DNA of 64,000 bases, from positions 1,488,001-1,552,000 of the forward strand of contig NZ_JAVDVK010000001.1 in the NCBI RefSeq assembly GCF_031456835.1. The letters run 5' to 3'. This DNA comes from Leifsonia shinshuensis. Lineage in GTDB: Bacteria; Actinomycetota; Actinomycetes; Actinomycetales; Microbacteriaceae. Made by a program: the position numbers and the translations under genes. Shown here in pieces: positions 42,424 through 51,022 of this stretch. Numbering within the stretch: position 1 is the first letter of the stretch; each line of letters begins with the position of its first letter. The notes under the pieces are model-generated. The model worked only from the letters and a program-made list of their open reading frames with translations. It did not search any database and had not been told where the DNA came from.

Positions 42424-45249
42424 GTGAGTGACCAGAAGCGGGCCGCGGACCAGCGGCCCCTGTTCGGCAGGGACCGCGCCAGGGAGACGATGCTCCTGGT
42501 CGCGCACCAGGCCCGCGAGCACGGGGGTGCTCTGCTGGTCGCCGGAGAGGCGGGCCTCGGCAAGACGGCTCTGCTGGCGGATGTGGCGCAGCGGCTGGAG
42601 GGCTGGACGGTGCTGCGCGTCCACGCCGACTCCTTCGAGTCCGACCTCGCGTACGCCACGGTCGAGACCCTGGTCCGCGGGCTCAACGGGATGCGCGGCT
42701 CGGGAGCACGCGCGGGCGCCGCATCCACCGCCATCCGTCCGCCCGAGCCCGGGGACGACCCGCTGACCGTCGGGCGCTTCCTGCTCGACGCGATCGACGG
42801 GATCGACGGGCCGGTCTGCCTGATCATCGACGACGCCCAGTGGGTGGACGAGCCGTCGGCCCGCGCGCTGCGGTTCCTGGCCCGGCGCCTCGTCGACCAG
42901 CGCTTCCTGTTCACGGCGGCCACACGCCCCCAGCCCAACCGGATCACCGCGCTCTTCGACGACCTCGCATCCACCACGACGAACCACGCCCGGGTGGAGC
43001 TCACCCCGCTGACCGTGGGTGACACGCAGGAGCTCGCCCGCCACATCCTCGGCCACCCGGTCTCGCGCCGCACGGCGACGCGCCTCACCGAGGCGACGCA
43101 GGGCTCGCCGCTGCTGCTCAGCGTGCTGCTGGGCCAGCTGCGGGAGACGTTCGCGCAGGCGCTCCATCCCGCCGGGTGGGATCTGCCCGCCACCGCCATC
43201 ACGCCGCTCTCGACCGCGATCTCCGCGTCGCTGGAGGGCGCTCCCCCGTCCGTCCGCGTGGCGGCGGAGCTCGTCGCCGTGCTGCGCGACCCCCTCCCGC
43301 TGCCGGTCGTCGGCACCATCGCCGACCGCCTGGGACTCGACATCGACGTCCACGGCGCCGTCGCGCGCGGCCTCGTTCTGGCGGAGACCCGGGACGGCGT
43401 GGTCCGCGTCGAGCCGACCCACGCCATCCTGGCCGACGCCCTCGCGGCGGGGGTGCCGCTGCACCGCCGGGTCGCCATCCACCGCGTCGCCGCGGAGGTG
43501 CTCTCCGGGCACCGCGCGCTGCGCCACCGGGTGGAGGCCGCCGACCGCACCGACCCCACGCTGGTTGACGAGCTGCTCACCGCCGCCCTCGCGGTGTCCG
43601 ACCTCGGCCAGGCCGAGCAGGCGCTCAGCTACGCCCGGTCCGCGGTGGATCTCGCGTCCGGCGCCGAGGCCGAGCGGGCGCTCCGCGAGCTCGGGCTCAT
43701 CGCCATGCGGTTCCGGATGCACGAGCGCATCCTGGAGCTGAGGCCCGCCTTCGAGGCGATGCCGCCGTCACCGGCGCGGGATGCCGTGCTGGTCGAACTG
43801 CGGACGCTCTCGCAGGACCTGCCCGGCGCCCTCGCCCTCGCGCTCGAGTTCGAGGCGCGCCCCGCCGAGACGCCCGACGAGCGGGCGATCCGCGCGCACG
43901 TGGCGGAGGCGCTGCCCAAGGTGCTCATGGCGACCGGCGACTTCCCGGCGGTGCTCGACCACCTCGACACGGCGCGACGGCACATCGCGGACAGCCCGGA
44001 CCCCGCCGAGGTGGCGGACCCCGCCCTGCGCTGGCTTGCGGCGCCGCTCGACGACCTGACGCGGCTGCTGGGCTGGGCGGTGATCTCGGCGGCGCACGCC
44101 CGCCGTCCCGACCTGTTCGTGCCCCTGGCGGCGGAACTCGACGAGCTGGTCGTCGGCCACGAGTCCCCGGCGGCGGTGGATGCGCTGGTCAGCCGCTCCC
44201 GCGTCTTCATCCTCAGCGGCGACATCGACCGCGCACGCGCCGACCTGTCGCGGGCGAACGACCTGGTGCGCCGCTTCCCGACCAGCTGGACGGCCGGCTT
44301 CGCGCGCACGATGTACGCGCACATCCTGTACCTGGTCGGCGAGTGGGAGGAGTCCGTCACCCTGGCGGACACCGCCGTCGCGCTCGCCCTGGACGAGACG
44401 GACCTCTCCTGCTGGCCGATCGCCCTGTGGACGTCGGCGCTGGTGCGGGCCGGACGCGGCGAGGCGGAGGCGGTGGACGAGCGGCTCCGCGCCGCGGCGC
44501 AGGCCGACCCGCGGATCACCGGATCGTACGACGGCGACCTGCCCTACCTGGCGCGCGCGGAACTCGCCCGCGCGCTCGGCCGGCCGGCCGAGCAGCTCGC
44601 CGCCGCAGAGCAGGCCGAGGCCGCCGCATCCCGCAGCTCGACGCTCGGCTGGCTGACCTACCGGGTGGATGCGCTCGCCGCGCTCGGCAGGGCCGAGGAG
44701 GCGCGCGCGGCCTACGAGCGGTGCGCCGCGCCGGGCCCGTGGCGTCCCTACTACGGATCGCTGCGCTGGCTGGAGGGACGGACGCTCGAAGCCGAGGGAC
44801 GCGCGCCGGAGGCACTCGCCGCGTACCGCGCCGCCGTCGCGGAGCCGGGGGCGGACCGCTTCCCGTTCCCCCGCGCGGTCGCCGCGCTGGACGCGGGACG
44901 GCTCGCCATCTCCCGCGGAGAGAGGGCTGCGGGGCGGGCGCTGCTGGAGTCGGCCGCGGCCACGTTCCGGGCGCTCGGCGCCTCCGGGTACCTGGCGCGC
45001 TGCCTCCACCTGCTCGAGGAGGCGGCGGTCGAGTCGTCGGCCGTGGACCCGCTCGCCAGCCTCACCACCCGGGAGCGCCAGGTGGCGCACGCGCTCGCCG
45101 CCGGCATGACCAACAAGGAGATCGCGGAACGCCTGTACGTCTCGGTGACGACGGTCAACTTCCACGTGCGCAACATCCTCTCCAAGCTGGGCCTGCGGTC
45201 GCGGCGCGACCTGCGGACGCTGGCCCGGAGGAGACCCGTCAAGTCTTGA
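42424..45249 (+). CDS. Large ATP-binding LuxR-family regulator (LAL type)
   Basis: 941 residues. N-terminal AAA/STAND ATPase with Walker A GEAGLGKTAL (about 41-50) and Walker B 'CLIIDDAQWVDEP', a long central stretch of TPR-like helices (about 400-860), and a C-terminal LuxR HTH: 'LTTRERQVAHALAAGMTNKEIAERLYVS' then 'VNFHVRNILSKLGLRSRRDL' (about 880-935). GTG 42424 was chosen because GGAG lies six bases upstream; in-frame ATGs at 42364 and 42406 lack it. LAL proteins respond to sugars or metabolites; the target is unknown. Similar GC-palindromes flank the gene (42324, 45259). Confidence 0.88.
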   Translation: MSDQKRAADQRPLFGRDRARETMLLVAHQAREHGGALLVAGEAGLGKTALLADVAQRLEGWTVLRVHADSFESDLAYATVETLVRGLNGMRGSGARAGAASTAIRPPEPGDDPLTVGRFLLDAIDGIDGPVCLIIDDAQWVDEPSARALRFLARRLVDQRFLFTAATRPQPNRITALFDDLASTTTNHARVELTPLTVGDTQELARHILGHPVSRRTATRLTEATQGSPLLLSVLLGQLRETFAQALHPAGWDLPATAITPLSTAISASLEGAPPSVRVAAELVAVLRDPLPLPVVGTIADRLGLDIDVHGAVARGLVLAETRDGVVRVEPTHAILADALAAGVPLHRRVAIHRVAAEVLSGHRALRHRVEAADRTDPTLVDELLTAALAVSDLGQAEQALSYARSAVDLASGAEAERALRELGLIAMRFRMHERILELRPAFEAMPPSPARDAVLVELRTLSQDLPGALALALEFEARPAETPDERAIRAHVAEALPKVLMATGDFPAVLDHLDTARRHIADSPDPAEVADPALRWLAAPLDDLTRLLGWAVISAAHARRPDLFVPLAAELDELVVGHESPAAVDALVSRSRVFILSGDIDRARADLSRANDLVRRFPTSWTAGFARTMYAHILYLVGEWEESVTLADTAVALALDETDLSCWPIALWTSALVRAGRGEAEAVDERLRAAAQADPRITGSYDGDLPYLARAELARALGRPAEQLAAAEQAEAAASRSSTLGWLTYRVDALAALGRAEEARAAYERCAAPGPWRPYYGSLRWLEGRTLEAEGRAPEALAAYRAAVAEPGADRFPFPRAVAALDAGRLAISRGERAAGRALLESAAATFRALGASGYLARCLHLLEEAAVESSAVDPLASLTTRERQVAHALAAGMTNKEIAERLYVSVTTVNFHVRNILSKLGLRSRRDLRTLARRRPVKS

Positions 45250-45729
45250 CGGTTTCGTCCCCCGAGTGGGGAGTGTCGCGAGGGCCCTCGATAGTGTGAA
45301 GACACCCGGGATGCCCGGCCCAGCAGGCGGAAACGCTTCCCGACATCGACGAATCGTCTCAACCCGACGTCTGTGCGGCCGGGCATCCTCAGGGGGAGGC
45401 GTGCGGGGGTCCCGGCTTGGCGCTTGCCGGCTTGGCGCTTGTGTCGGAGATCTGGCTGCTTGCGTCGGAGATCCGGCCGATCCAGAGCCCAGAACTCCTT
45501 CCACAGAGCGTTCCGTCGGAGATCTGACGACCCTTTTCCTCCGTTCCACAGGCGTGCCTGTCCGCTGGCTTTCCACAGATTCGCCGGGTCCCGGCCGCGC
45601 CCCTTCCTCCGCTGGAAGGCTGGCCGCATGGCTCTCACCCGCTCAACCGCAGACTCCCACCCCAGCGCACATCCCCGCACCGACGCCGCGCGCCAATACG
45701 GTACGGCCCCGATCTCCGCCGACCCTCGC
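45250..45729. other. 480-base intergenic region with short tandem repeats
   Basis: No gene found. It contains a CCCC/GGGG motif (45259-45272), a tandem 15-bp repeat CGGCTTGGCGCTTGY (45413-45442), a following 21-bp tandem pair (45438-45458, 45459-45479) containing GTCGGAGAT, a third GTCGGAGAT at 45515-45523, and three TTCCACAG strings (45499, 45544, 45571). The repeat periods are multiples of three and keep one reading frame, but that frame has no recognisable protein. Confidence 0.6.
45413..45523. repeat. Clustered 15-bp and 21-bp direct repeats
   Basis: Two copies of CGGCTTGGCGCTTG(C/T) at 45413-45427 and 45428-45442; two 21-bp copies at 45438-45458 and 45459-45479 (18 of 21 identical); and a further GTCGGAGAT at 45515-45523. 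CTTGCGTCGGAGAT also occurs at 18009-18022. Confidence 0.75.
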
Positions 45730-46665
45730 TCAGTCGTTCAGGATGCGCGCCCCGTGCACCGGTCCGGTGGCGCGCACCGCGCGCACCCGCGCCGCGCTGA
45801 GGGCGATCTGCAGGTCGAGGGCGGAGTCGAGGTCGGCCGCCAGGAACGCGACCGTCGGCCCCGATCCGGACACGATTCCGGCCAGTGCGCCGTTCATCTC
45901 GCCCAGCTCGATCACGTCGGCGATCTCGGGTACGAGGTGGATGGCCGGCGCCTGCAGGTCGTTGGTGAGCGCCTCAGCGAGCATCGCCGGGTCGCCGGCG
46001 CGCAGGGCCTGCAGCACCGCGGAGTCGACGCTCGGGGTGAGCTGCGCCGGGGCGATGTCGCGCGCGTGGCGTTCCCGGTGGCGGTCGAGCTCGCTGTAGA
46101 CCAGAGGGGTGCTCAGCTGGCCCTCCGGCAGCGCGAGCACCCAGTGGAACTGGCCGGTCGCGAGGGCCGGGCTCAGCCGGTCGCCGCGGCCCGTGCCGAT
46201 GGCGGTGCCGCCGACCAGCGCGAAAGGCACGTCGGCGCCGAGCCGGGCCGCCAGCGCGAGCAGTTCCTCGCGGCCGACGTCGGTGCCCCACAGAGCGTCG
46301 CACGCGACGAGAGCGGCGGCCGCATCCGCGGACCCTCCGCCCATGCCGCCCGCGACAGGCACGTGCTTGTCGATCTCGAGGTGCACGCCGCCGGTGAAGC
46401 CGGTGCGCTTTGCCAGCAGCCGGGCCGCCTTGATCGCCAGGTTGGAGTCGTCGAGCGGAAGGCCGCTCGTGTCGATGCTGCCGCCGAAGACCACCGAGAA
46501 GCCGTCCGCCGGGTACGCGCGGACGTCCTCGTAGAGCGAGACCGCCTGGTAGGCGGTGGCGACGTCGTGGTAGCCGTCTTCCATGACGGCGCCGACGCGC
46601 ATGAAGACGTTGATCTTGCCGGGAGCGCGAACGTGCACGCTGTCAACGTCCCACCCGTCCACCAT
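45730..46665 (-). CDS. ispE: 4-diphosphocytidyl-2-C-methyl-D-erythritol kinase
   Basis: Fourth step of the MEP isoprenoid pathway; 311 residues, GHMP kinase fold. Seen: '[24 protein letters not shown]' (motif 1, about 12-35), the ATP-binding glycine loop [19 protein letters not shown] (about 103-121) and the third GHMP motif [11 protein letters not shown] near 270. The -10 TAGGTT lies six bases before the ATG, so it is probably leaderless. It reads away from rsmA, which precedes it by 52 bases; rsmA-ispE order is conserved in actinobacteria. Confidence 0.96.
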   Translation of the reverse strand: MVDGWDVDSVHVRAPGKINVFMRVGAVMEDGYHDVATAYQAVSLYEDVRAYPADGFSVVFGGSIDTSGLPLDDSNLAIKAARLLAKRTGFTGGVHLEIDKHVPVAGGMGGGSADAAAALVACDALWGTDVGREELLALAARLGADVPFALVGGTAIGTGRGDRLSPALATGQFHWVLALPEGQLSTPLVYSELDRHRERHARDIAPAQLTPSVDSAVLQALRAGDPAMLAEALTNDLQAPAIHLVPEIADVIELGEMNGALAGIVSGSGPTVAFLAADLDSALDLQIALSAARVRAVRATGPVHGARILND

Positions 46666-46671
46666 GCTTCC

Positions 46672-46677
46672 AACCTA
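46672..46677 (-). promoter_or_regulatory. Leaderless -10 element for ispE
   Basis: TAGGTT on the minus strand (46677-46672), six bases before the ATG at 46665. The six-base spacer (GGAAGC) could also serve as a weak ribosome-binding site. Confidence 0.45.
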
Positions 46678-46717
46678 CACACCCGGCGGCCCGGCTGCTG
46701 GGCGCGCGCCGAGTGCC

Positions 46718-47581
46718 TTACGCGGCGTCCGGCGAGACAGGGACGGATGCGAGGCGTGCGAAGTCCGCGAGGGCGAGCTGCTCGCCCCGGAGGCTCGGGT
46801 CGAGGCCCGCCGCCTGCAGGGCCGTGGCCGCCGAGGTCGGGTCGCCGAAGACGGGCGCCAGCGCTTGGCGGAGGGTCTTCCTGCGCTGCTGGAAGGCGGC
46901 GTCCACGAGGGCGAACGTGCGCAGGCGCAACGCTTCGTCGCCCGGCTGCTCGTCGTGCCGTTCGAAGGCCACGAGCACCGAGTCGACGTTCGGGACCGGC
47001 CAGAACACCTGCCGGCTGACCGCGCCCGCGGTGCGCCACGCGCCGTACCAGGCGGCCTTCACGCTCGGTGCGCCGTAGACCTTGGAGCCGGGCGCCGCCG
47101 CGATGCGGTGGCCGACCTCGGCCTGGACCATCACGACGCCCGACCGCAAGCTCGGGAAGTGCTCGAGGAAGTGCAGCAGCACGGGGACGGACACGTTGTA
47201 CGGGAGGTTCGCGACCAGACGCACGGGGTCGGCCGGCAGCTCGGTGATCTGCAGGGCGTCGCGGTGCACGACGGTCAGGCGGTCCGCGGCGTCCGGGGCG
47301 AGCTGCTGCACGGTCTTCGGGAGCTGCTCGGCCAGCCGGCCGTCGATCTCCACGGCCACCACGTCGGCGTCCGCTTCGAGCAGGCCGAGGGTGAGGGAGC
47401 CGAGGCCGGGGCCGATCTCGACGACCCGGTCGCCCGGCTGCACCTCGGCGACGCGGACGATGCGGCGCACGGTGTTCGCGTCGATGACGAAGTTCTGGCC
47501 GAGCTTCTTGGTGGGGGTGACGTCGAGCAGTTCGGCGAGGTCGCGGATCTCGGCCGGGCCGAGCAGCCGCAGCTCGCTCAC
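46718..47581 (-). CDS. rsmA: 16S rRNA dimethyladenosine transferase
   Basis: KsgA: dimethylates A1518 and A1519 of 16S rRNA; 287 residues. Seen: '[18 protein letters not shown]' (about 25-42), SAM motif [17 protein letters not shown], and motif [13 protein letters not shown] with the catalytic NLPY. The GTG start overlaps the tatD stop (GTGA, 47578-47581). Part of the metG-tatD-rsmA-ispE string. Confidence 0.96.
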   Translation of the reverse strand: MSELRLLGPAEIRDLAELLDVTPTKKLGQNFVIDANTVRRIVRVAEVQPGDRVVEIGPGLGSLTLGLLEADADVVAVEIDGRLAEQLPKTVQQLAPDAADRLTVVHRDALQITELPADPVRLVANLPYNVSVPVLLHFLEHFPSLRSGVVMVQAEVGHRIAAAPGSKVYGAPSVKAAWYGAWRTAGAVSRQVFWPVPNVDSVLVAFERHDEQPGDEALRLRTFALVDAAFQQRRKTLRQALAPVFGDPTSAATALQAAGLDPSLRGEQLALADFARLASVPVSPDAA

Positions 47582-48507
47582 GCGATGATCCCGATGGGCT
47601 CGGTGGGCGGCGGTCCGACCGGCTCGCTGTCCCAGCGACCGTAGACGAGCTCGGTGTTGGAGTTGATCTGGGCGGCGAGCGTGGAGGCGTCCGTGCCGAG
47701 CACCTCGGCCATGGCGCGGAGGGTGTGCGGGATGAGGTAGGGCGCGTTCGGCCGGCCGCGGAACGGGGTCGGCGTGAGGAACGGCGCATCCGTCTCGACC
47801 ATGATCAGGTGGCGGGGCGCGGCAGCCAGCGCCTCCCGCAGATTCGGCGCGTTCTTGAACGTGACGGTGCCCGCGAACGACATGTACCAACCGTTCTCGG
47901 CGCAGATGCGGGCGAGCTCGACGTCGCCCGAGAAGCAGTGGAAGACCGTCCGCGCCGGGGCTCCGACTCGCTTGAGAGTCGCGACGACGGCCGCGTGCGC
48001 GTCCCGGTCGTGGATCTGCAGGGCGAGGTCGTTCTGCTTGGCGATCTCGATGTGCGCCTCGAACGAGCGGAACTGCGCATCCCGCCGCGGCCCCTCCTCG
48101 GTCCGGAAGAAGTCGAGTCCCGTCTCCCCCACGGCGCGCACCCGGGGACGGCCGGCGAGCTCGGCGATGACGGCCAGGGCGTCATCCAGCTCGCCGCGCT
48201 CGTCATAGTCGGGCGCGTCGTTCGGGTGCAGCGCGACCGCAGCCAGCATGCGCGGCTCGATCGCGGCCATCTCCGCCGACCAGCGGGACGTCTCCACGTC
48301 GTTCCCGACCTGCACCACGCCGCGCACACCGACGCTGGACGCGCGGTCCAGCTGCTCGCGGTAGTCGAGCGGCTCGACGCCGTCGGCCATCTCGAGGTGC
48401 GTGTGGTTGTCGTAGACGGGGACCGTCAGCGCCTCCGGCAGCGGAGGGTAGGCCAGATCCCGGCCGTCGGTGACGTGCCGCTGGCGGACGAACGACGGGT
48501 CCGTCAT
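47578..48507 (-). CDS. tatD: TatD-family metal-dependent deoxyribonuclease
   Basis: 309 residues, TIM-barrel hydrolase. Metal ligands visible: 'YDNHTHLEM' (HxH), '[10 protein letters not shown]' (Glu), 'LQIHDRDA' and 'VFHCFSGD' (His), '[10 protein letters not shown]' (Asp). About 35 residues precede the usual start, a Microbacteriaceae-type extension. ATG 48507 overlaps the metG stop (ATGA, 48504-48507). Confidence 0.94.
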   Translation of the reverse strand: MTDPSFVRQRHVTDGRDLAYPPLPEALTVPVYDNHTHLEMADGVEPLDYREQLDRASSVGVRGVVQVGNDVETSRWSAEMAAIEPRMLAAVALHPNDAPDYDERGELDDALAVIAELAGRPRVRAVGETGLDFFRTEEGPRRDAQFRSFEAHIEIAKQNDLALQIHDRDAHAAVVATLKRVGAPARTVFHCFSGDVELARICAENGWYMSFAGTVTFKNAPNLREALAAAPRHLIMVETDAPFLTPTPFRGRPNAPYLIPHTLRAMAEVLGTDASTLAAQINSNTELVYGRWDSEPVGPPPTEPIGIIA

Positions 48508-50093
48508 ACCGCGGCGACCGCCTCCGCATCGATCCGCGGGAACAGCGCGGCCAGCCCGTTGACCTCGGTGCCGGCCGGCAGGCGCCCCCAGTCCCCCGCG
48601 GTGCGCAGCGGCTGCGCCGTGAGCGCACCCAGTTCGCCCTCGACGCCCAGCGACTCCCACAGCTTCGCCGTGGCGCCCGGGATGACCGGCGACAGCAGGA
48701 CGGCGAGCGCGCGCAGCCCCTCGGCGGCCGTGTACAGCACGGTGCCCAGCCGCTCGCGCTGCGTCTCGTCCTTCGCCAGCGTCCACGGCTCCTGCTCGGT
48801 GATGTACCCGTTGAGCTCGTCGACGATCCGCCAGATCGCCGTGAGGGCGTCGTGGATCGCCAGGCGCGAGATCGCGGCGTCCGCGTCGGCTGCCGCCGTC
48901 CGGACGACCTCCTGCACGTGCCGGTCGACCTCCTGGTACTCGGCCGCCGGGGGCACGATGCCCTCGAAGTACCGGGTGACCATGGCGATGACACGCGATG
49001 CGAGGTTGCCGAAGCCGTTGGCGAGCTCCGCCTGGTAGCGCGCCGCCAGGTCCTCCCAGCTGAAGGAGCCGTCCTGGCCGAAGTTGATGGCGCGCATGAA
49101 GTAGTAGCGGAACGCGTCGGACCCGAACGTGTCGGTGATCTGCGTCGGCGCGATGCCGGTCAGCTTGGACTTGGACATCTTCTCGCCGCCCACGAGCAGC
49201 CAGCCGTGGCCGAACACCCGCTTCGGCACCTCGAGGCCCGCGGCCATCAGCATGGCCGGCCAGATGACCGCGTGGAAGCGCAGGATGTCTTTGCCCACCA
49301 GGTGGTTCGCCGGCCAGCGGCGTGCGAACTCCTCGTCGTCCTGCCCGTAGCCGACCGCGGTGATGTAGTTGAGCAGCGCGTCGAACCAGACGTAGACGAC
49401 GTGCGACTCGTCCCACGGCACCTTGATGCCCCAGTCGAAGCTCGACCGCGAGATGGACAGGTCGCTGAGTCCCTGACGCACGAAGCTGACCACCTCGTTG
49501 CGCGCCGACTCCGGCTGCACGAAGTCCGGACGCTCCTCGTAGAGCGCCAGCAGACGGTCCGCGAACTGGCTCATCCGGAAGAAGTAGTTCTTCTCCTGCA
49601 GCAGCTCCAGCGGCTTCGAGTGGATGGCGCACACCTTCTGGCCCTCGTACTCGCCGGTGCCGTCGACGATCTCGCTCTGCGGCTTGAACTCCTCGCAGCC
49701 CACGCAGTAGAGCGCCTCGTATTCGCCGGCGTAGATGTAGCCGTCGTCGTACAGCTTCTGCAGGAACTTCTGGACGTTGACCTCGTGCCGCTCGTCGGTG
49801 GTGCGGATGAAGTCGTCGTTGGCGATGTCGATGGTCTCGAGCAGCGGGAGCCACTCCTCGGTGACGAGCTTGTCGGCCCACGCCTTGGGCGTCGTTCCGT
49901 TCGCGGTCGCCGTGCGCAGGATCTTCTGGCCGTGCTCGTCGGTGCCGGTGAGCAGCCAGGTGTCGTCGCCGGCCTGGCGGTGCCAGCGGGCCAGCACGTC
50001 GGCCGCGACCTCCGTGTAGGCATGCCCGATGTGCGGGACATCATTCACGTAGAAGATCGGCGTGGTGATGTAGAAGGAGGAGCCGTCGGACAT
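48504..50093 (-). CDS. metG: Methionyl-tRNA synthetase
   Basis: Class I synthetase, 529 residues, without the C-terminal dimerisation domain of E. coli MetG. HIGH at residues 21-24, KMSKSKLTG around residue 305. The zinc knuckle reads CVGCEE then CAIH, that is C-x2-C with C-x2-H. ATG 50093 has a TAGGAT -10 seven bases upstream, so the message is probably leaderless. First gene of the metG-tatD-rsmA chain, with four-base overlaps throughout. Confidence 0.97.
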   Translation of the reverse strand: MSDGSSFYITTPIFYVNDVPHIGHAYTEVAADVLARWHRQAGDDTWLLTGTDEHGQKILRTATANGTTPKAWADKLVTEEWLPLLETIDIANDDFIRTTDERHEVNVQKFLQKLYDDGYIYAGEYEALYCVGCEEFKPQSEIVDGTGEYEGQKVCAIHSKPLELLQEKNYFFRMSQFADRLLALYEERPDFVQPESARNEVVSFVRQGLSDLSISRSSFDWGIKVPWDESHVVYVWFDALLNYITAVGYGQDDEEFARRWPANHLVGKDILRFHAVIWPAMLMAAGLEVPKRVFGHGWLLVGGEKMSKSKLTGIAPTQITDTFGSDAFRYYFMRAINFGQDGSFSWEDLAARYQAELANGFGNLASRVIAMVTRYFEGIVPPAAEYQEVDRHVQEVVRTAAADADAAISRLAIHDALTAIWRIVDELNGYITEQEPWTLAKDETQRERLGTVLYTAAEGLRALAVLLSPVIPGATAKLWESLGVEGELGALTAQPLRTAGDWGRLPAGTEVNGLAALFPRIDAEAVAAV

Positions 50094-50100
50094 GGTGACT

Positions 50101-50106
50101 ATCCTA
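50101..50106 (-). promoter_or_regulatory. Leaderless -10 element for metG
   Basis: TAGGAT on the minus strand (50106-50101), seven bases before the ATG at 50093; no Shine-Dalgarno. Confidence 0.55.
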
Positions 50107-50134
50107 CGGGCGCGCGGGCGCGCGATCCCGCGTG

Positions 50135-50965
50135 TTACTCCGCCTGTGGAGAACGCGCCGCCAGGGCCGCCTGATAGAGGTCGCGCTTGCCCAGTCCGGT
50201 CGCGTCGGCGACCTCAGCGGCCGCGTCCTTGAGCCTCGTCCCGGCCGCCACCAGCGCGAGCACCTGCGCGACCGCGGTCTCCGGGTCGGCCGCGCGGGCC
50301 GGCGCTCCGCCGACCACGATGACGATCTCGCCGCGCACGCCTTCCGCCGCCCACGCCGCCAGCTCGGCCGCGGTCCCGCGCCTGACCTCCTCGTAGAGCT
50401 TCGTCAGCTCCCGGCAGACGGCCACGCGGCGGTCGTCGCCGAACACCGCGGCGAGGTCGGCGAGCGAGCTCGCCAGCCGGTTCGGCGACTCGAAGAAGAC
50501 CATCGTGCGCGGTTCGGCGGCGAGCGCCCGCAGCGCCGACAGCCGCTCCCCGTGCTTGCGCGGCAGGAAGCCCTCGAACGTGAAGCGGTCGGTGGGGAGC
50601 CCCGCGACGGCGAGCGCCGTCAGCACCGCCGACGGACCGGGGAGCGCCGTGACGCCGACGCCCGCGGCGGCGGCCGCCTCCACCAGGTGGAAGCCCGGGT
50701 CGGAGACGGTCGGCATCCCGGCGTCGGAGAGCAGCACCACATCCTGATCGCGCGCCAGCTCGACGAGCTCCGCGGCCCGGTCGCGCTCGTTGTGGTCGTG
50801 CAGCGCGATGAGCCGCGGCCGGTTCTCGACGCCGAGGCCGGCGAGCAGGCGCTGCGCGACGCGGGTGTCCTCCGCGGCGACGACCGTGGCCGAGCCGAGC
50901 ACCTCCACGAGCCTCCGGGAGGCGTCGCCCAGATTGCCGATCGGGGTCGCCGCGAGGATGATCAT
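50135..50965 (-). CDS. rsmI: 16S rRNA (cytidine1402-2'-O)-methyltransferase
   Basis: Tetrapyrrole-methylase fold, 276 residues. Seen: ATPIGNLGDASRRLVEVL (about 5-22), 'VAAEDTRVAQRLL', 'LLSDAGMPTVSDPG' and 'ALPGPSAVLTALAVAGLP', then a C-terminal HTH-like extension. ATG 50965 fits the family N-terminus MIILAATPIG. It is divergent from pmt across 57 bases, an arrangement widely conserved in actinobacteria. Confidence 0.95.
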   Translation of the reverse strand: MIILAATPIGNLGDASRRLVEVLGSATVVAAEDTRVAQRLLAGLGVENRPRLIALHDHNERDRAAELVELARDQDVVLLSDAGMPTVSDPGFHLVEAAAAAGVGVTALPGPSAVLTALAVAGLPTDRFTFEGFLPRKHGERLSALRALAAEPRTMVFFESPNRLASSLADLAAVFGDDRRVAVCRELTKLYEEVRRGTAAELAAWAAEGVRGEIVIVVGGAPARAADPETAVAQVLALVAAGTRLKDAAAEVADATGLGKRDLYQAALAARSPQAE

Positions 50966-51010
50966 GGCTCTTAGTCTGTCAGCCGAAAGGCGACACGGAG
51001 GCTGCGCCCC

Positions 51011-51016
51011 TAGCAT
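51011..51016 (+). promoter_or_regulatory. Leaderless -10 element for pmt
   Basis: TAGCAT followed by six bases and the GTG at 51023. This is the same hexamer and spacing as at 34566-34571. Confidence 0.55.
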
Positions 51017-51022
51017 GGCTGG

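Noticed and set aside
45266..46099. Plus-strand frame over the repeat cluster after the LuxR gene
   Set aside because: It is partly antisense to ispE, and the repeats give RLGAC/VGD strings without any known fold or ribosome-binding site. Kept only as a repeat observation.
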